From assembly GCA_030247885.1 (NCBI GenBank), contig JAPDRO010000006.1:682001-746000 (forward strand): 64,000 nt of DNA. Reading direction: 5' to 3'. The notes under the pieces are model-generated. The model searched no databases. It saw only the letters and a program-made list of their open reading frames with translations, and was not told where the DNA came from. The stretch is from Taxawa tesnikishii (nom. ined.). Lineage: Eukaryota > Ascomycota > Dothideomycetes > Dothideales. How positions within the stretch are numbered: position 1 is the stretch's first letter; every line of letters begins with the position of its first letter. The position numbers and the translations under genes were made by a program. Shown piece after piece: positions 23,313-33,972 of this stretch.

Positions 23313-24060
23313 ATGTTACTAGTAGCTACCCGGCGCGCTACCTTCTCTAATCTAGACGTCTAGCTTAGGTAGAATACCTATAAGCGTTATATAGTCTATA
23401 TAGCTACTAAGGGTATTATACCTTATACGCAACGCGTATACGACTTACTAACGTTTCGTATAGGTAATAAGTATAACGCGGATTATAACCTTATAACCTC
23501 CCGCAAGTACTCCCGCTATATTTAGGGTTATAAGCCCTATATAGCTATTACTAACCCCTAGCTTTTCCTAGTTATTAATAAGGCGTATATCGCCTACGAG
23601 GAGCTAGTAGTACTCCGTAGTAGTAGTATCGGAGAAGAGGAAGAGATTACGGACCTAGAGGAGGTTCTAGCCTAGGCCTAGGAGGCTACTACTACTACCC
23701 TTAATACCTAGTAGTATAATCGTAATAAAGTCTCGGGCGATACTCCTCTAAAGCGCCGCCGCGTCGCCGCCGGCTTATAGTCCTTCGACCTACTCTATTA
23801 TAAGGAGGTAACTCGCATCCGTACTACCCTTAAGAACCTAGAGGGTACTATAGCCGAGTTTCTACTTATATTCTAGGTATATACGACTATACTTTGCTAC
23901 CGCCGCGCTTGCTAACTACTAGTATTTCTCTAGCGTTTCGTAGCTAGCGCCCCTACCCCCGTCGTTAAGAGTAAGTCTAAGGAGGACTCTAAGATAAGAG
24001 AGTAAGGACCTATATTAGATAGGCTCTATAGAGTTAAGTTACCTTCGTAGCGCCTTCGGG
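23313..24060 (+). other. Coding-like antisense region inside the LTR fossil
   Basis: Between the chromodomain-like end of pol and the 3' LTR, the strand opposite to gag-pol shows a decayed but protein-like frame. It has a basic and aromatic N-terminal part, then an acidic patch and a basic patch (LKRRRVAAG), and later a leucine-rich segment (TTLKNLEGTIAEFL). A TATA-like CTATATAAGTAAATA lies upstream near 23.09 kb. It is fossil sequence without an intact frame. I do not recognise its family, and whether it was ever a gene is inference. Confidence 0.4.
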
Positions 24061-27000
24061 CCGCCTTCGCGGCACCTCCTACTATATAATAAGTAATAAT
24101 AATGAAATTTAGGGGTAATAAGCCTACGGGCTCCTCCTTCTTTATCTACATATCGCCTCCGTCGTAACTATAACTCGCTATCGAACCGCCTCCCTTAGCT
24201 AATATTTACCTACCTCTTCCTCTTCCTCTTCGCCTACGTCCCCTCTATGCTTCGTAGGTAGCTATCCTATCCTATAAGTTTCCTATATTATCCTCTAGTA
24301 CCTACTTATTATATTCTTCTAGCTAGCCTTTCTATTTTATAAGGAAGAATTTAGTTCCCTTCCTTGTCTTACGGTCTAGTACTAGTTTAACCTCGTACTC
24401 CTATTTACCTTCTATAAGGTCGGGTAGTAGTAGCTCCTCTACCGGTTCGCTATCGTCCCGCCTATAGTACGCTTCGAGGAGGGATATATAGAAGACATTA
24501 TAGATTCTATATACCGACGGGAGTACTAGGTAATACGCCTATAATCCGATAGTAGTAAGTACCTTAAAGGGTCCTATAAACTTATATAAGAGCTTCTTAT
24601 TTAGCTCATTAAGCCGGAGATTTCTAGTTACTAGTATTACTATGTTACTAACCTTATATATTCTTAGCTAGTATCGTTTATTATACGCTTTACTACTCGC
24701 TTTAGATGCGCGTCTCTAGCGCTCCTCTAGCGCTACGCGCTCTTCCTTTAGTTACTAAACTCGTTCTATAACTACTAGTACTCCTTCTTCCCTAGGCTCG
24801 TTCTAAGCCTCTATATAGAGTTCTAGATTATACCTATAAAGGGCGTAGAAGGGGCTTATACGAGTCGCTAGATACTCGCTATTATTATAGGTAAACTCTA
24901 CTAATAGTAACTATTTTGCCTAGTCTACTTACTTATTACTATAGTAATACTATAAGTACTACTCTAGCGTCTAATTTTATCTCTCCGTTTATCTATCTAT
25001 TTGTAGATAAAGCGCTATACTAAGCCTTCGAGTTACGTATGCCGCGTAGTAGAAGTCTAACTAGAACGCGCTCGTAAAAATAGAACCTCTATCTAATACG
25101 ATACTAGAAGGTATACCGTACTAGCTAACTACGTAGTTTATTACGAGATCTAGTAGGTCTAATACTATATAAGTCTTATTCGTAGCAATATACTTTACTA
25201 TCTTTATATAGTAATTTATAACGACGAGGATCGTATTATAGACGCCTTCGCTCTACTTACTTAGAAGTAAGTCTATAATAAAATCTATAGACAATTCTTA
25301 CTATAGCCCCGTAGGGTATAGTAGGGAAGTAAGCTTACTATAAGGTTAGTAGCGCTTTACCTTCGTCCTCTAATATACCTCGTATATACGTACGTACTTA
25401 GCTATATCTACTTATAGAGATAGCTAGTAGTACTTTCTCTCTAGTAAAGTAGTAGTCTTTTCTCTACCAAAATGGCCTACTAACGTATTATCGTAGTATA
25501 TACGTAGTACCTATGCGCGCAATGCGCTATCTTTAGGTACGTATAGAGAACTTCCTTTATATAAGAAGTTTTCTCTCTAGTACTACGTAGTCGCGCTACT
25601 AGTAGCTTACTAGCGTTCCGCAATTGCGGGGTCCTTATACTTTTTAGCTAAGGGGTCTTCTAAAAGGAGTATAAGGATTATATCCTTAACTTCTAGCTAG
25701 GGATTATCCCAGGGGTTCTCTACTATAATGACTATAACTATAGTAGTTCTAAGTAAGCCTAGCGCTATGCTAGCGCTTCGGAGACGTCTCTCCTAAGTAC
25801 CTTCTTAAGTATAGGGTAGCTAGTTAAGGCTCTCTCCTAACAAGGGTTTAACCTTATCCTTATAATACCTTCTTAAGGTATCTATAGTTATCGTAGCAAT
25901 CCGTCGAACTAATAGTAGTTTACCTATACCTACGCTTCGCCCCTCTAGGGCCGTAAGCTTATACTATAATATAGGGAGGAGATAACTTATCGTATCTTTC
26001 CTTATATCGTAGTCCGGGCGCCTCGACGGCGCATCGGCGGGGTTTAGCTTCCCTACTTAATACTCGATTATAAAATCGAAAGCGGACAAGGTAATAGCTT
26101 ATCTAGCTTACCTTCTATTAAGTTACTTTATTTTTATAAAACCCTTTAAGTTATTATAATCTAATAGTACCTAGATCGGATACGAGGCTCCTTCGAGATA
26201 GTAGCGCTAATACTTAAAGGCTACTACTATAGCTAGCAATTCCTAATTATATACTTCGTAATTTTACTCTACTAGAATTATCTTTCGCGACTAGAATATA
26301 ATCGGGTACTAGTTCCTATTACTATTACGGTCTAGTAGTAACTAAGAAAGTATCGCCCCTAGGGCGAACTTCGACGTATTACTTTCGAGCTATAGGCGTA
26401 CTACTAGGTCGTAGTATACTAAAATAGGGGCTTTTATAAATACTATTTTTAACGTATAAAACGCCTCCTCCTCGGAGTCGGTCTACTAGATAGGCCTCGA
26501 TCTCCTACTCTTATAACTACCCTTTAGTAACCTAGTTAACGCGGTTACCTTCCTCGAGTAGTTCTTAATAAACCGTTAATAAAAGTTAGTAAACCCTAGG
26601 AACTATTATACGTTATAGATCGTTTTTAGGGCTAGCCATTTCTCGATAGCGCGTACCCTACTCTTATCTATCGCGACGCCTTTGCGACTTATAATAAAAC
26701 CGAGGAACTCTACCTAATGTACGAAGAATTCGCACTTCTTTCGGCTTGTAAATAGTATATACTTCCTTAGTCGCTCTAGTACGACCCGTAGGTACTTTAT
26801 ATACTCTTCCCTTATAGTACTATAGATAAGGATATTATCTAGATATACTATATAAGAGACGTCTACTAAACCTACTAACACTTTATTAATATAGGCTTAG
26901 AACGTTGCCGAGGTATTAGTTAGGCCAAATAGTATAACTAGATACTCGAAGTGTCTATAGCGCGTACGGAACGTAGTCTTCTACTCGTCGCCCCGCCTAA

Positions 27001-29235
27001 TTAGTATACGATAGTAAGTATCTTTTAAGTCTAACTTAGAAAACTACTACGCGCTACTAAGCCGATCTAAAGTCTTACTAATTAGAGGTAGTAGATAGCG
27101 ATTCTTAATAGTAATCTTATTAAGACCTCTATAGTTAACGTATAGCCTTACGCTCTCGTCCTTCTTTAAAACGAATAGGATCGGCGTACCTGCCGCGGAC
27201 TCGGATCGCTAAATCTAGCTATTTACCTATATAGTAGCTAGGTAATCTCGGAGTATCCCTAACTCCCTCTCAGAAAGGTTATATAGGGGCTAGAAGGGTA
27301 GCTCCTTGCCTTCTACTAAGTCGATTATATACGTTACCCCTTCGGGTCGTAGAAGGTTTACTATGTCCTTATAGTTAAAAATATCCTCTAGATCCGCGAC
27401 CTCTAGAGGCAAGGCCTCCTTACGGGACTCCTTACGTAGCTCTTTACGTAGACTTTCACGTAGATCTTTACGTAAACTTATAATAGCTATATAAAGAATA
27501 ATAAAGACTTAAGACTCTCCCTTATAGTCTTATATAAACTAGTTAGAGTCTAAGATCTAGTAGACGCTACGAGTAGTACTATAGCGCTAGCGATTCGTAC
27601 TTAAATCGACGACGATACCTTCTTAGTATTACTATAGCCTACCTAGGATTACTAGTAGCCCCTTTACTTCTATTACGTAGTATAGGAAGTCTATTCCTTT
27701 TCTACCCTAGTAGAGTTAGTAAGTCGGATACGCAACTCGTACGCTCTATAGTAAAAGGCCTTTAGACCTTGGAAAGATTCTAGTTTCGAAAGGGTTACGT
27801 TTTACTATAAGGCTAAGTTATATTATACTACGAAGGCCTACGAGACGATATTATAGTTAGTAGCGTCGTCTAGTAGAAAGACTATCTTTTCGTAGCTACG
27901 AGGTATAACAACTTTACCTCGCAAGGGTACTACTAGTCGTACCTAGACCGGAAGGTATAGGAGGTCTAGTATTAGTCCTTTACTAACTTCCTCCCTTTTC
28001 CCGCGTATCTCGGCGCCGGCTCGTTAGTAGCTATCTTACGTATAGTAAGGCTACTTTCTATCTTTTCTCTCCTCGGGGCCTTATAGTCTCGGGAGTAGTA
28101 TCCTTTTTATAATAATTATAGTATTCTACCTTACTAAGGAGTATAGATATTCTCTATTTACCTTCGGCGCGTAGGCGGGGCGTAGCCGCAAATAAGGCGA
28201 GTATATACTAGTTATCTTACCGTAGCCTCTTAGTCTAGCCTTAAGAATTCGATCCTCTTGTAAAGGATTACTTATAAGGCGAGTATAAACCGCTACTAAG
28301 TCGGTTATTAGCTATCTCTATGCGAGTTACTAAAGAGATTAACTCTTACTACGTATCTAGAAGGGTATTATACTTCATAATTAATAGACGAAGTTCGGAC
28401 TATAACTTAGTAAGTAAGTATTATATACGCTACGCCTCCGTATAGGTAGATATCTAGTCCTTAAGTATAGCTAAATAAGAAGTAAAGCTAGCTACTATCT
28501 AGTATTTAGTCTACTTCGTAGCATTATACTAGTAGGCTATACTAAGGGCGTAGTTTACTAGGTCCTCGACGGAGTCTATATAGAAAGCCTTAAACTAATT
28601 ATAAGTACCCGGCTCGTCTACGCTATATTACTAATACTACTTCTCCGCCGCCTCGCCGGCGAGGTATATAATACTATATAGGATCTTCGACTTATTCGTA
28701 GTAAAGTAATAAGAATTTATCGAATAAGTAACGTCTAGGGTACGTATAAAGGTACGTGCCTCCTTAAGGGTCTTTCCTAAAAGGGAGTTAGTTCCTTTAC
28801 CTTAATAAAGGACCTCGGCGCGCTAGGTATAGTTCGCATAGGACCCGACGACGTACTACTATTAGTATCTACCCTCGAGGCTACCTCGCTTATAGTATTA
28901 TCTATTATCCCCGACTATCTCTCTTCTTCTTCCTCCTATAAGCCCTATAACTCGCTATCTTCGTATAGGGAGGCTATAGGCGTAGTACTAGTAGCGCGGC
29001 GTTATTAGATATTATTACTAATCTCTAGTTACCTTAACTCTTTCTCCTAGTTAAGGCGAGTTCGCTTTACGCGTACTTCTATAAGGCGTTTTACTAAGGT
29101 AACTTATAGTATAAGGACTAGTTTTCCTTATATTCTATTATTAAGTTCTATCTAGCTCGCTTATACCTTAACGTTAACTATTATCGTACTATCTATTAGG
29201 TTCTACGGGCTACTACTAAAGTAAATAATTAGAAT

Positions 29236-29396
29236 TATAAGGGATAAGTTATAGTAATATATAGAATACTAGGACTCGATAGATTATAGTAGAGACTAAT
29301 TATTGTCCTTCCTTAGGAGGCCTCCGTGTCTCCTTAGAAAGTAGGACGAGTTTACTTCGTAAGTAAGTCCTAGGCGTTTTATATTTTCTCGTAATA
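29236..29396 (-). repeat. 5' LTR of the Gypsy-type fossil
   Basis: 161 bp, the upstream LTR relative to minus-strand gag-pol, followed on its right by the 5-bp target duplicate. It has the same length and end sequences as the 22857-23017 copy. Confidence 0.9.
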
Positions 29397-29792
29397 GTAT
29401 ATATAGGCTATACTTAAAAAGTAGCTCTTTTAGCTATATCCTAGTATAAATTTATAGAGTAGTAGTAATAACTTTATATATAAAAGGATAGAAGATACCC
29501 TTATATATACTTGGGATTATATTAGTAGTAATATAGTATATAACTATATTATAAGTATAGTAAATAGGATCTAGGCTTACCTTTAGAATAATAGCTAGTA
29601 CACTAGATACTAAAGAAAATCACTATTCCTAAGTTACTATACAAACCTCTAAGATCTGAACTATTCTATACTTAGTTTACTAGTTAATTGCTAGTGTTAT
29701 AGGTACAGGGCATAGGGTAGTGCATCAGAGGGTAGGCTTCTGGATTCGGAGGATTCGGGGAATTACGCAGACTTTTGCCGAGGTATCATATA

Positions 29793-30035
29793 ATAGGGAT
29801 CCCAAATGAGGGTCATCTTTTTCTGTTCGCGACAAGTCACCCCTGCTTCACGGTTCTTTTACAACAGAGCCTCACAGGAGCGCACAAGTGGCGAAGAGTC
29901 AATTGTGCTTTTCAGTTTTCAGTTTCACAGAATCCAACAAATTCTTCACCAAGACTTGAAAAGCAGACATGACACAAGTCAACAGTTCCAAACGTGTCCA
30001 AGAGTCCTAACATGGGCTGTTCCCAGACAACCAAA
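29793..30035. other. Gap between transposon nest and formamidase 3' end
   Basis: 243 bp of normal composition between the right terminal repeat and the formamidase stop. Nothing further is seen. Confidence 0.5.
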
Positions 30036-31488
30036 TCAGGAGCTCGTGCGGGCGCAAGAGCCCATGTCTAGCTTCTTCGCCGGCGCCGAAGGGGAAATAT
30101 CGAAGTCGAAGATATCCATCGGCAGGCCCATCGTAGTACAAGCGTTAGGGATATCAACAATACCTGCAATGTGGCCTTGCACCGGTGCGCAAGACAACAA
30201 AAGGTAGATCTGGTAGTCGTCGTAACCTAACTGGGGTCAACTAGGTAACAAGAGATGTATGTCATGCATGCTCACCAAATCTCTTCAGGTACTCGATGCA
30301 GCGAAGCGTAGTCTGCCTGTATGCAACAGTGGCATCCAGGTAGTGCTGCTTTCCGTTCTCGTCCACGCTGAAACCCTCGAAGTAGATGTATCTACCAGGG
30401 CCGAACTGAGGCTCAACCGGACCCGGGATGTAGATGGGGCTCTTCATAGCCAGCTGCTCCACGCCGCCCTTCATAACGGTGAACTTGATGGTGATTTCAC
30501 CCGCCATCTCAATCGCACCGCAGAAAGATATCTCACCATCACCCTGGGAGAAGTGCAAGTCTCCGACACTGAACTTGGCGCCCTTGACGTGGACCGGGAG
30601 ATAGACCTTCGAGCCACGAGACAGGTTCTTGATGTCGCAGTTTCCTCCGTGCTCAGGCCGACCTGGAACTGTGCGTGCACCCTCCCTGCCAACCTTCTCT
30701 TTGATGTCGTCACCAGCGCTACCGGCATGGACGTTCTTCGGTTGTGGGGAAGAGCGATATCACGGTCCATATGCGCGCAAGCGGACGCCAGCTCGCCTTC
30801 ACGACGATTCCACTCGGCGAGGACCTCGGCTGAAGGAGCGCAGCCCAGGATACCCGGGTGGATGAGGCCAGCGAACCGCACGTGGGGGATGTGTCGTGAA
30901 GAACAGAAGATTCCCTCGAAGTCCCATATTGCTTTGGCTCTATTCGCCGTCAGTCGCAACCATAGTCCAACGGAGAAGAACAAAGTCCTGTGCGAGACTC
31001 ACGCCTTTGGGTAAATCTCGTCCAGGAAACCACCGCCGTTCTTCTTATCGAAGACACCTGTGAATCCCCATGGCTGTTCCTGCAACGGTTGCACATCTTG
31101 AATCTCGACCACGAGAACATCGCCAGGCTCAGCAGTCTCAATCTCGAAGGGTCCGGTTAGGTAGTGGATCTTGGTCAAATCCACAGTCATCATGTCGTCT
31201 GCTGAATCATTGTTGCCAATTTGGCCGCCGGTCCAGTCAACGCATTGGATCTTGACCACTTCGTTGTTTTTGATAGTGCCGGCAAAGGGGACTGTGCAGC
31301 GTGAGCAAGTGCTTCGGTTGGGAGTGGGTGCAACTGCTACCATCTGGGTGCCATCTGTTCTGCGCAAGTCTCAGCAATCGGCTCTATGAGAAGGCATTGA
31401 GTAGATCACTTACGTGCAGCTGCGGTTGCTCAGACGCAGGCTTGTTCAAGTCCACCTTGGCGGCATATCTGAGACCTTCCTTGCCCAT
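30036..31488 (-). CDS. Formamidase (FmdA/acetamidase family)
   Basis: Hydrolyses formamide to formate and ammonia; a nitrogen-source enzyme like Aspergillus FmdS. Five exons: 31488-31414, 31359-31341, 31291-31003, 30939-30276 and 30226-30036, with introns of 49-63 bp. Exon 2 is only 19 bases (encoding NRWHPD) and is needed to rebuild the family block LHNRWHPD-VPFAGTIKNN. The protein is 412 residues, the usual size. Other conserved blocks are VDWTGGQIGNNDSADDM, GDVLVVEIQDV, HVRFAGLIHPGILGCAPS, LHFSQGDGEISFCGAIEMAG and MKSPIYIPGPVEPQFGPGR. It ends VDIPNACTTMGLPMDIFDFD plus a short tail. One base is missing in the GGGG run at 30746-30749. Start is MGKEGLRYAAKVDLN. Confidence 0.93.
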
Positions 31489-32221
31489 TGCTGCTGTTGT
31501 CGGGCAGTTGTTAGGCAGAGTCTGGTGGATGAGCTGGTCAACAGAGCTTCTTTAGACGGCAATGGATAGCAGAGGTTCGGGAAATGAGACACAAGAACGG
31601 CAAGAAACAGCTGTGATCATAGAGCGGGGCAGCGAGATATGTATATGGCTATGCATCCTGTCCCGAGGGTACAGCGGAGCCGAGATGTCTGGTCAGGCCA
31701 TGGCCTGTATGAGATCTGCATATGGGGTCGCGATAGGCAGATGATGCTTGCCGTTTGCTAACCGGCAACAGATAAGGTGCGCGCTGCTTTTCAGGGAGCT
31801 CTCTCTTAGCTCTTATCCGAGCAGCAGAGAATGGAAGGTGCTCCGAATGCGTCCAGTTGACTTGCCGTCATCCCTGTAGGAGGCTCGCTCTAGCGTGCAA
31901 TGGGCGTAGCGCTTGCATTGGTGGTCCAAGGGAGCTATGTGGGCTTTTCTTCGTCGTCTTCGCGCGCATAACGCATTGCGGGGCATTGGAGGGGCAGGCT
32001 CTTGGCGTTGTTGTTGACACCCGAAGTTTACTAACATTGTCGGCGAGGTAGCATTGTTACGTAAATCCCATTGCGCGTCCGTCTAAACATTGAGCTGTGT
32101 GCAATCGTGCTATACATGACATTTGTAAGAGAAGTATTAGTTGTCGAAGGTGCGCTGCTTTGTGTTCCTAGAAAGCCGTGCGCGCCTAGAAGAAAGCCAC
32201 CGGACGATGACTGCATCACCG
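31489..32221. other. Intergenic stretch, no gene seen
   Basis: 733 bp holding the upstream region of formamidase and the 3' flank of the UsgS-like gene. Open frames here are short and without coding character. No repeats are seen. Confidence 0.5.
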
Positions 32222-33523
32222 TTAAGTGAATTGCTTTCCTTTCATTCCAGTTGCTGCCGGCTGTTTGCCTGCATCATCTGTCAGGATATTGTGGGCATCC
32301 AGCTTGTCCAACGGCAGCTTAAGAAACTCGTGCTTGTTACGCCAGTGCGTTTGAGTCTCTGCGTACTGCTTCCACTCAGCTGGTGGTGGTGGAGGATCTG
32401 TGATCTTAGTGATCAGATATGCTGTCGACGCCTCAGCAATACCATAAATGAGGACACCCAGCAGCGGAATCTTGAGGAACACGAAGAACCCAACCCCGAA
32501 ACCGAATAGCACGCCCTCACGATCACGGAACCAAGTGCGCTTCTGCTGAGGCGTGTATTGGATGCGAGAGAAGTACGGCTCGAGCTGAGTCCACTGTTAG
32601 CTCGAACGAGGAATGTCGCGTTTTGAAACTTACCAGCTCGCGCATCAAGCTTCTTGACGAAAAGTAACTTTGAAGAAACATGACAAGGTACCTCCGTGGC
32701 AAGAAGATAGCGCTTCCAAAGATGATGACTGCAGGCTGAGGACCGACCGCCTTGTTGAAGGTGTAGAAACTGGCCGCTGGAAGCACGAATCTGCCGACGT
32801 ATGGCAAGAAGGATAAGAAGTAGACCGCAAGCGAGATAGCTGCTCTCCGGCCGTAGCGAAGCAAGAAGGCGACAAAGGCTTCCTTTGGCGACTTCTTGGT
32901 AGCGCTGTCTCCATGGGTAGAGTATTGGCGCATATTGGGGTAGTACATGGCTCGAAGGTGGCTTGGGTCCTCCGATTTGTGCTTTTGGACATACGTCTGA
33001 TCGACCCAACGCAGGGACTCCATAAACCTGACCTTTCATCAGCCACATATTCGTTGCTGGCTCCGTACGAGTACTCACATGTTGTCAAGTGTAGGACTAA
33101 TGTATCGCATAAAGCTCATCAAGAAAAACGGCACCTGAAGCACCGAATGCTCGATGAACTCCAACCCTTCCAGTATCTCATTGTCCCAGCCTGAGCTTTG
33201 AAGGTCTGTAAACAGGCCTAGGAACCATAGGAGCACGCGTATGCCCGTGGTCTAGAGGAGCATTAGTTTGAACTCCCGAATATGCAAACTAAGAACACCC
33301 TTTTCCGTACCGGAATAGCGAGAACGACCCTTATAGCTATGCCCGCCGCAACAGCAAGGGCAGCTTGACGGTAATGGTCGGATGTGAAGAGATCCGGGTT
33401 CTGGAGAGCGCGTAGCGCTGGGAATCGTCAGAAAGCTGCAGGCCAACCGTGATAGATAGAGTTACCTCCAACCACTGTGAGTTGAGCGCCACGTAGGATG
33501 GCGTTTGGATCAAAGTTCGACAT
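32222..33523 (-). CDS. UsgS-like multi-pass membrane protein
   Basis: Membrane protein resembling the fungal UsgS family, known in Aspergillus only as a transmembrane protein; molecular function unknown. Five exons: 33523-33466, 33417-33311, 33251-33079, 33027-32634 and 32584-32222 (introns 48-59 bp), giving 364 residues with no frame break. The N-terminus MSNFDPNAILRGAQLTVVG leads into ALRALQNPDLFTSDHYRQAA and a first hydrophobic segment (AVAAGIAIRVVLAIP). Further hydrophobic stretches are VPFFLMSFM, AAISLAVYFLSFLPYVG, PAVIIFGSAIFL and FGFGVGFFVFLKIPLLGVLI. The C-terminus is polar with a Pro run. It shares a 449-bp divergent upstream region with Inp1. The family name is from memory of the conserved N-terminus. 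Confidence 0.75.
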
Positions 33524-33972
33524 GTTCCTGGTCTCGGTTTTGGTTGTTCAAGCTGCGCAGGAACCCGTCACGACTGAGAAAACAGTCGTGTGCTTCGTCG
33601 ATGGACAGTCCCAATGACGCAAGAGGAACCCGGACCGCGTCCGCGAAACGCAGGGTCAAGGCCGTCAATCATCCGCGCGTGGGCCGCGTACTTCACGAGT
33701 GCATCGACGTTCTACAGGAGCACAAAACGGCCACTTAGCTGTGTCTGAGCGAAGAACCCGAGGCCAAGGCCTCCGCAGTCTCGGAAATTCATCCTCATGC
33801 TCACTTGAAAGGTTGCGCAAGGCTTTCGGCTACAGAAGCGCCTCTCCGCGACCCCCTTTGACTCCATCCCTTGATTGCCGAGCCAAGCATCCGGCATCAC
33901 CAAAAGACACAGCCTAACGCAGCAGCACTGGGCCTTCGCCGGGGTTCCTTATACACACGAACACAGCTAGGC
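33524..33972. promoter_or_regulatory. Divergent upstream region, UsgS-like / Inp1
   Basis: 449 bp between two start codons pointing apart, so it must contain both promoters. No clear TATA box or repeat is visible. Confidence 0.5.

Larger units (their letters stand above)
22857..29396 (-). mobile_element. Ty3/Gypsy-type LTR retrotransposon fossil
   Basis: A 6,540-bp LTR retrotransposon inserted in the transposase region of the Tc1-type element. It has 161-bp LTRs at both ends and a 5-bp target duplication (GTATA, 22852-22856 and 29397-29401). Gag-pol runs on the minus strand. Parts recognisable from decayed motifs: gag about 28.9-28.0 kb with a zinc-knuckle-like patch near 28.1 kb, protease/reverse transcriptase about 27.8-26.5 kb (Y-R-G-L-N motif near 27.13 kb), RNase H about 26.5-26.0 kb, integrase about 25.7-24.9 kb, and a chromodomain-like segment near 24.3-24.4 kb. 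This order fits a chromovirus. It is thoroughly broken by RIP in every part. A further coding-like stretch on the opposite strand lies at 23.3-24.1 kb. Confidence 0.88.
21892..29792 (+). mobile_element. Tc1/mariner-type DNA transposon, RIP-mutated and split
   Basis: A cut-and-paste DNA transposon bounded by a perfect 29-bp inverted repeat (21892-21920 and 29764-29792, beginning TATATGATACCTCGGCAAAA and including the TA target). Without the LTR element inside it, the transposon is about 1.35 kb. Its transposase reads on the plus strand. An ATG at 21974 opens a helix-turn-helix-like N-terminus (LAIRNQIVRIAI). Near 22810-22856, just before the insertion, lies a decayed copy of the family's W-P-x-Y-S-P-D-L-N-P-I-E motif. 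The C-terminal part resumes after 29401. The frame is closed by many stops, largely of the TGG-to-TAG and CAG-to-TAG kind expected from RIP. The outer about 100 bp at each end are nearly normal in base composition. The split copy cannot make a transposase. Confidence 0.85.

Noticed and set aside
22060-29690. AT-rich block read as a centromere or telomere-proximal isochore
   Set aside because: It is fully accounted for by two nested elements with defined ends and target duplications, and normal genes resume within about 250-600 bp on both sides.
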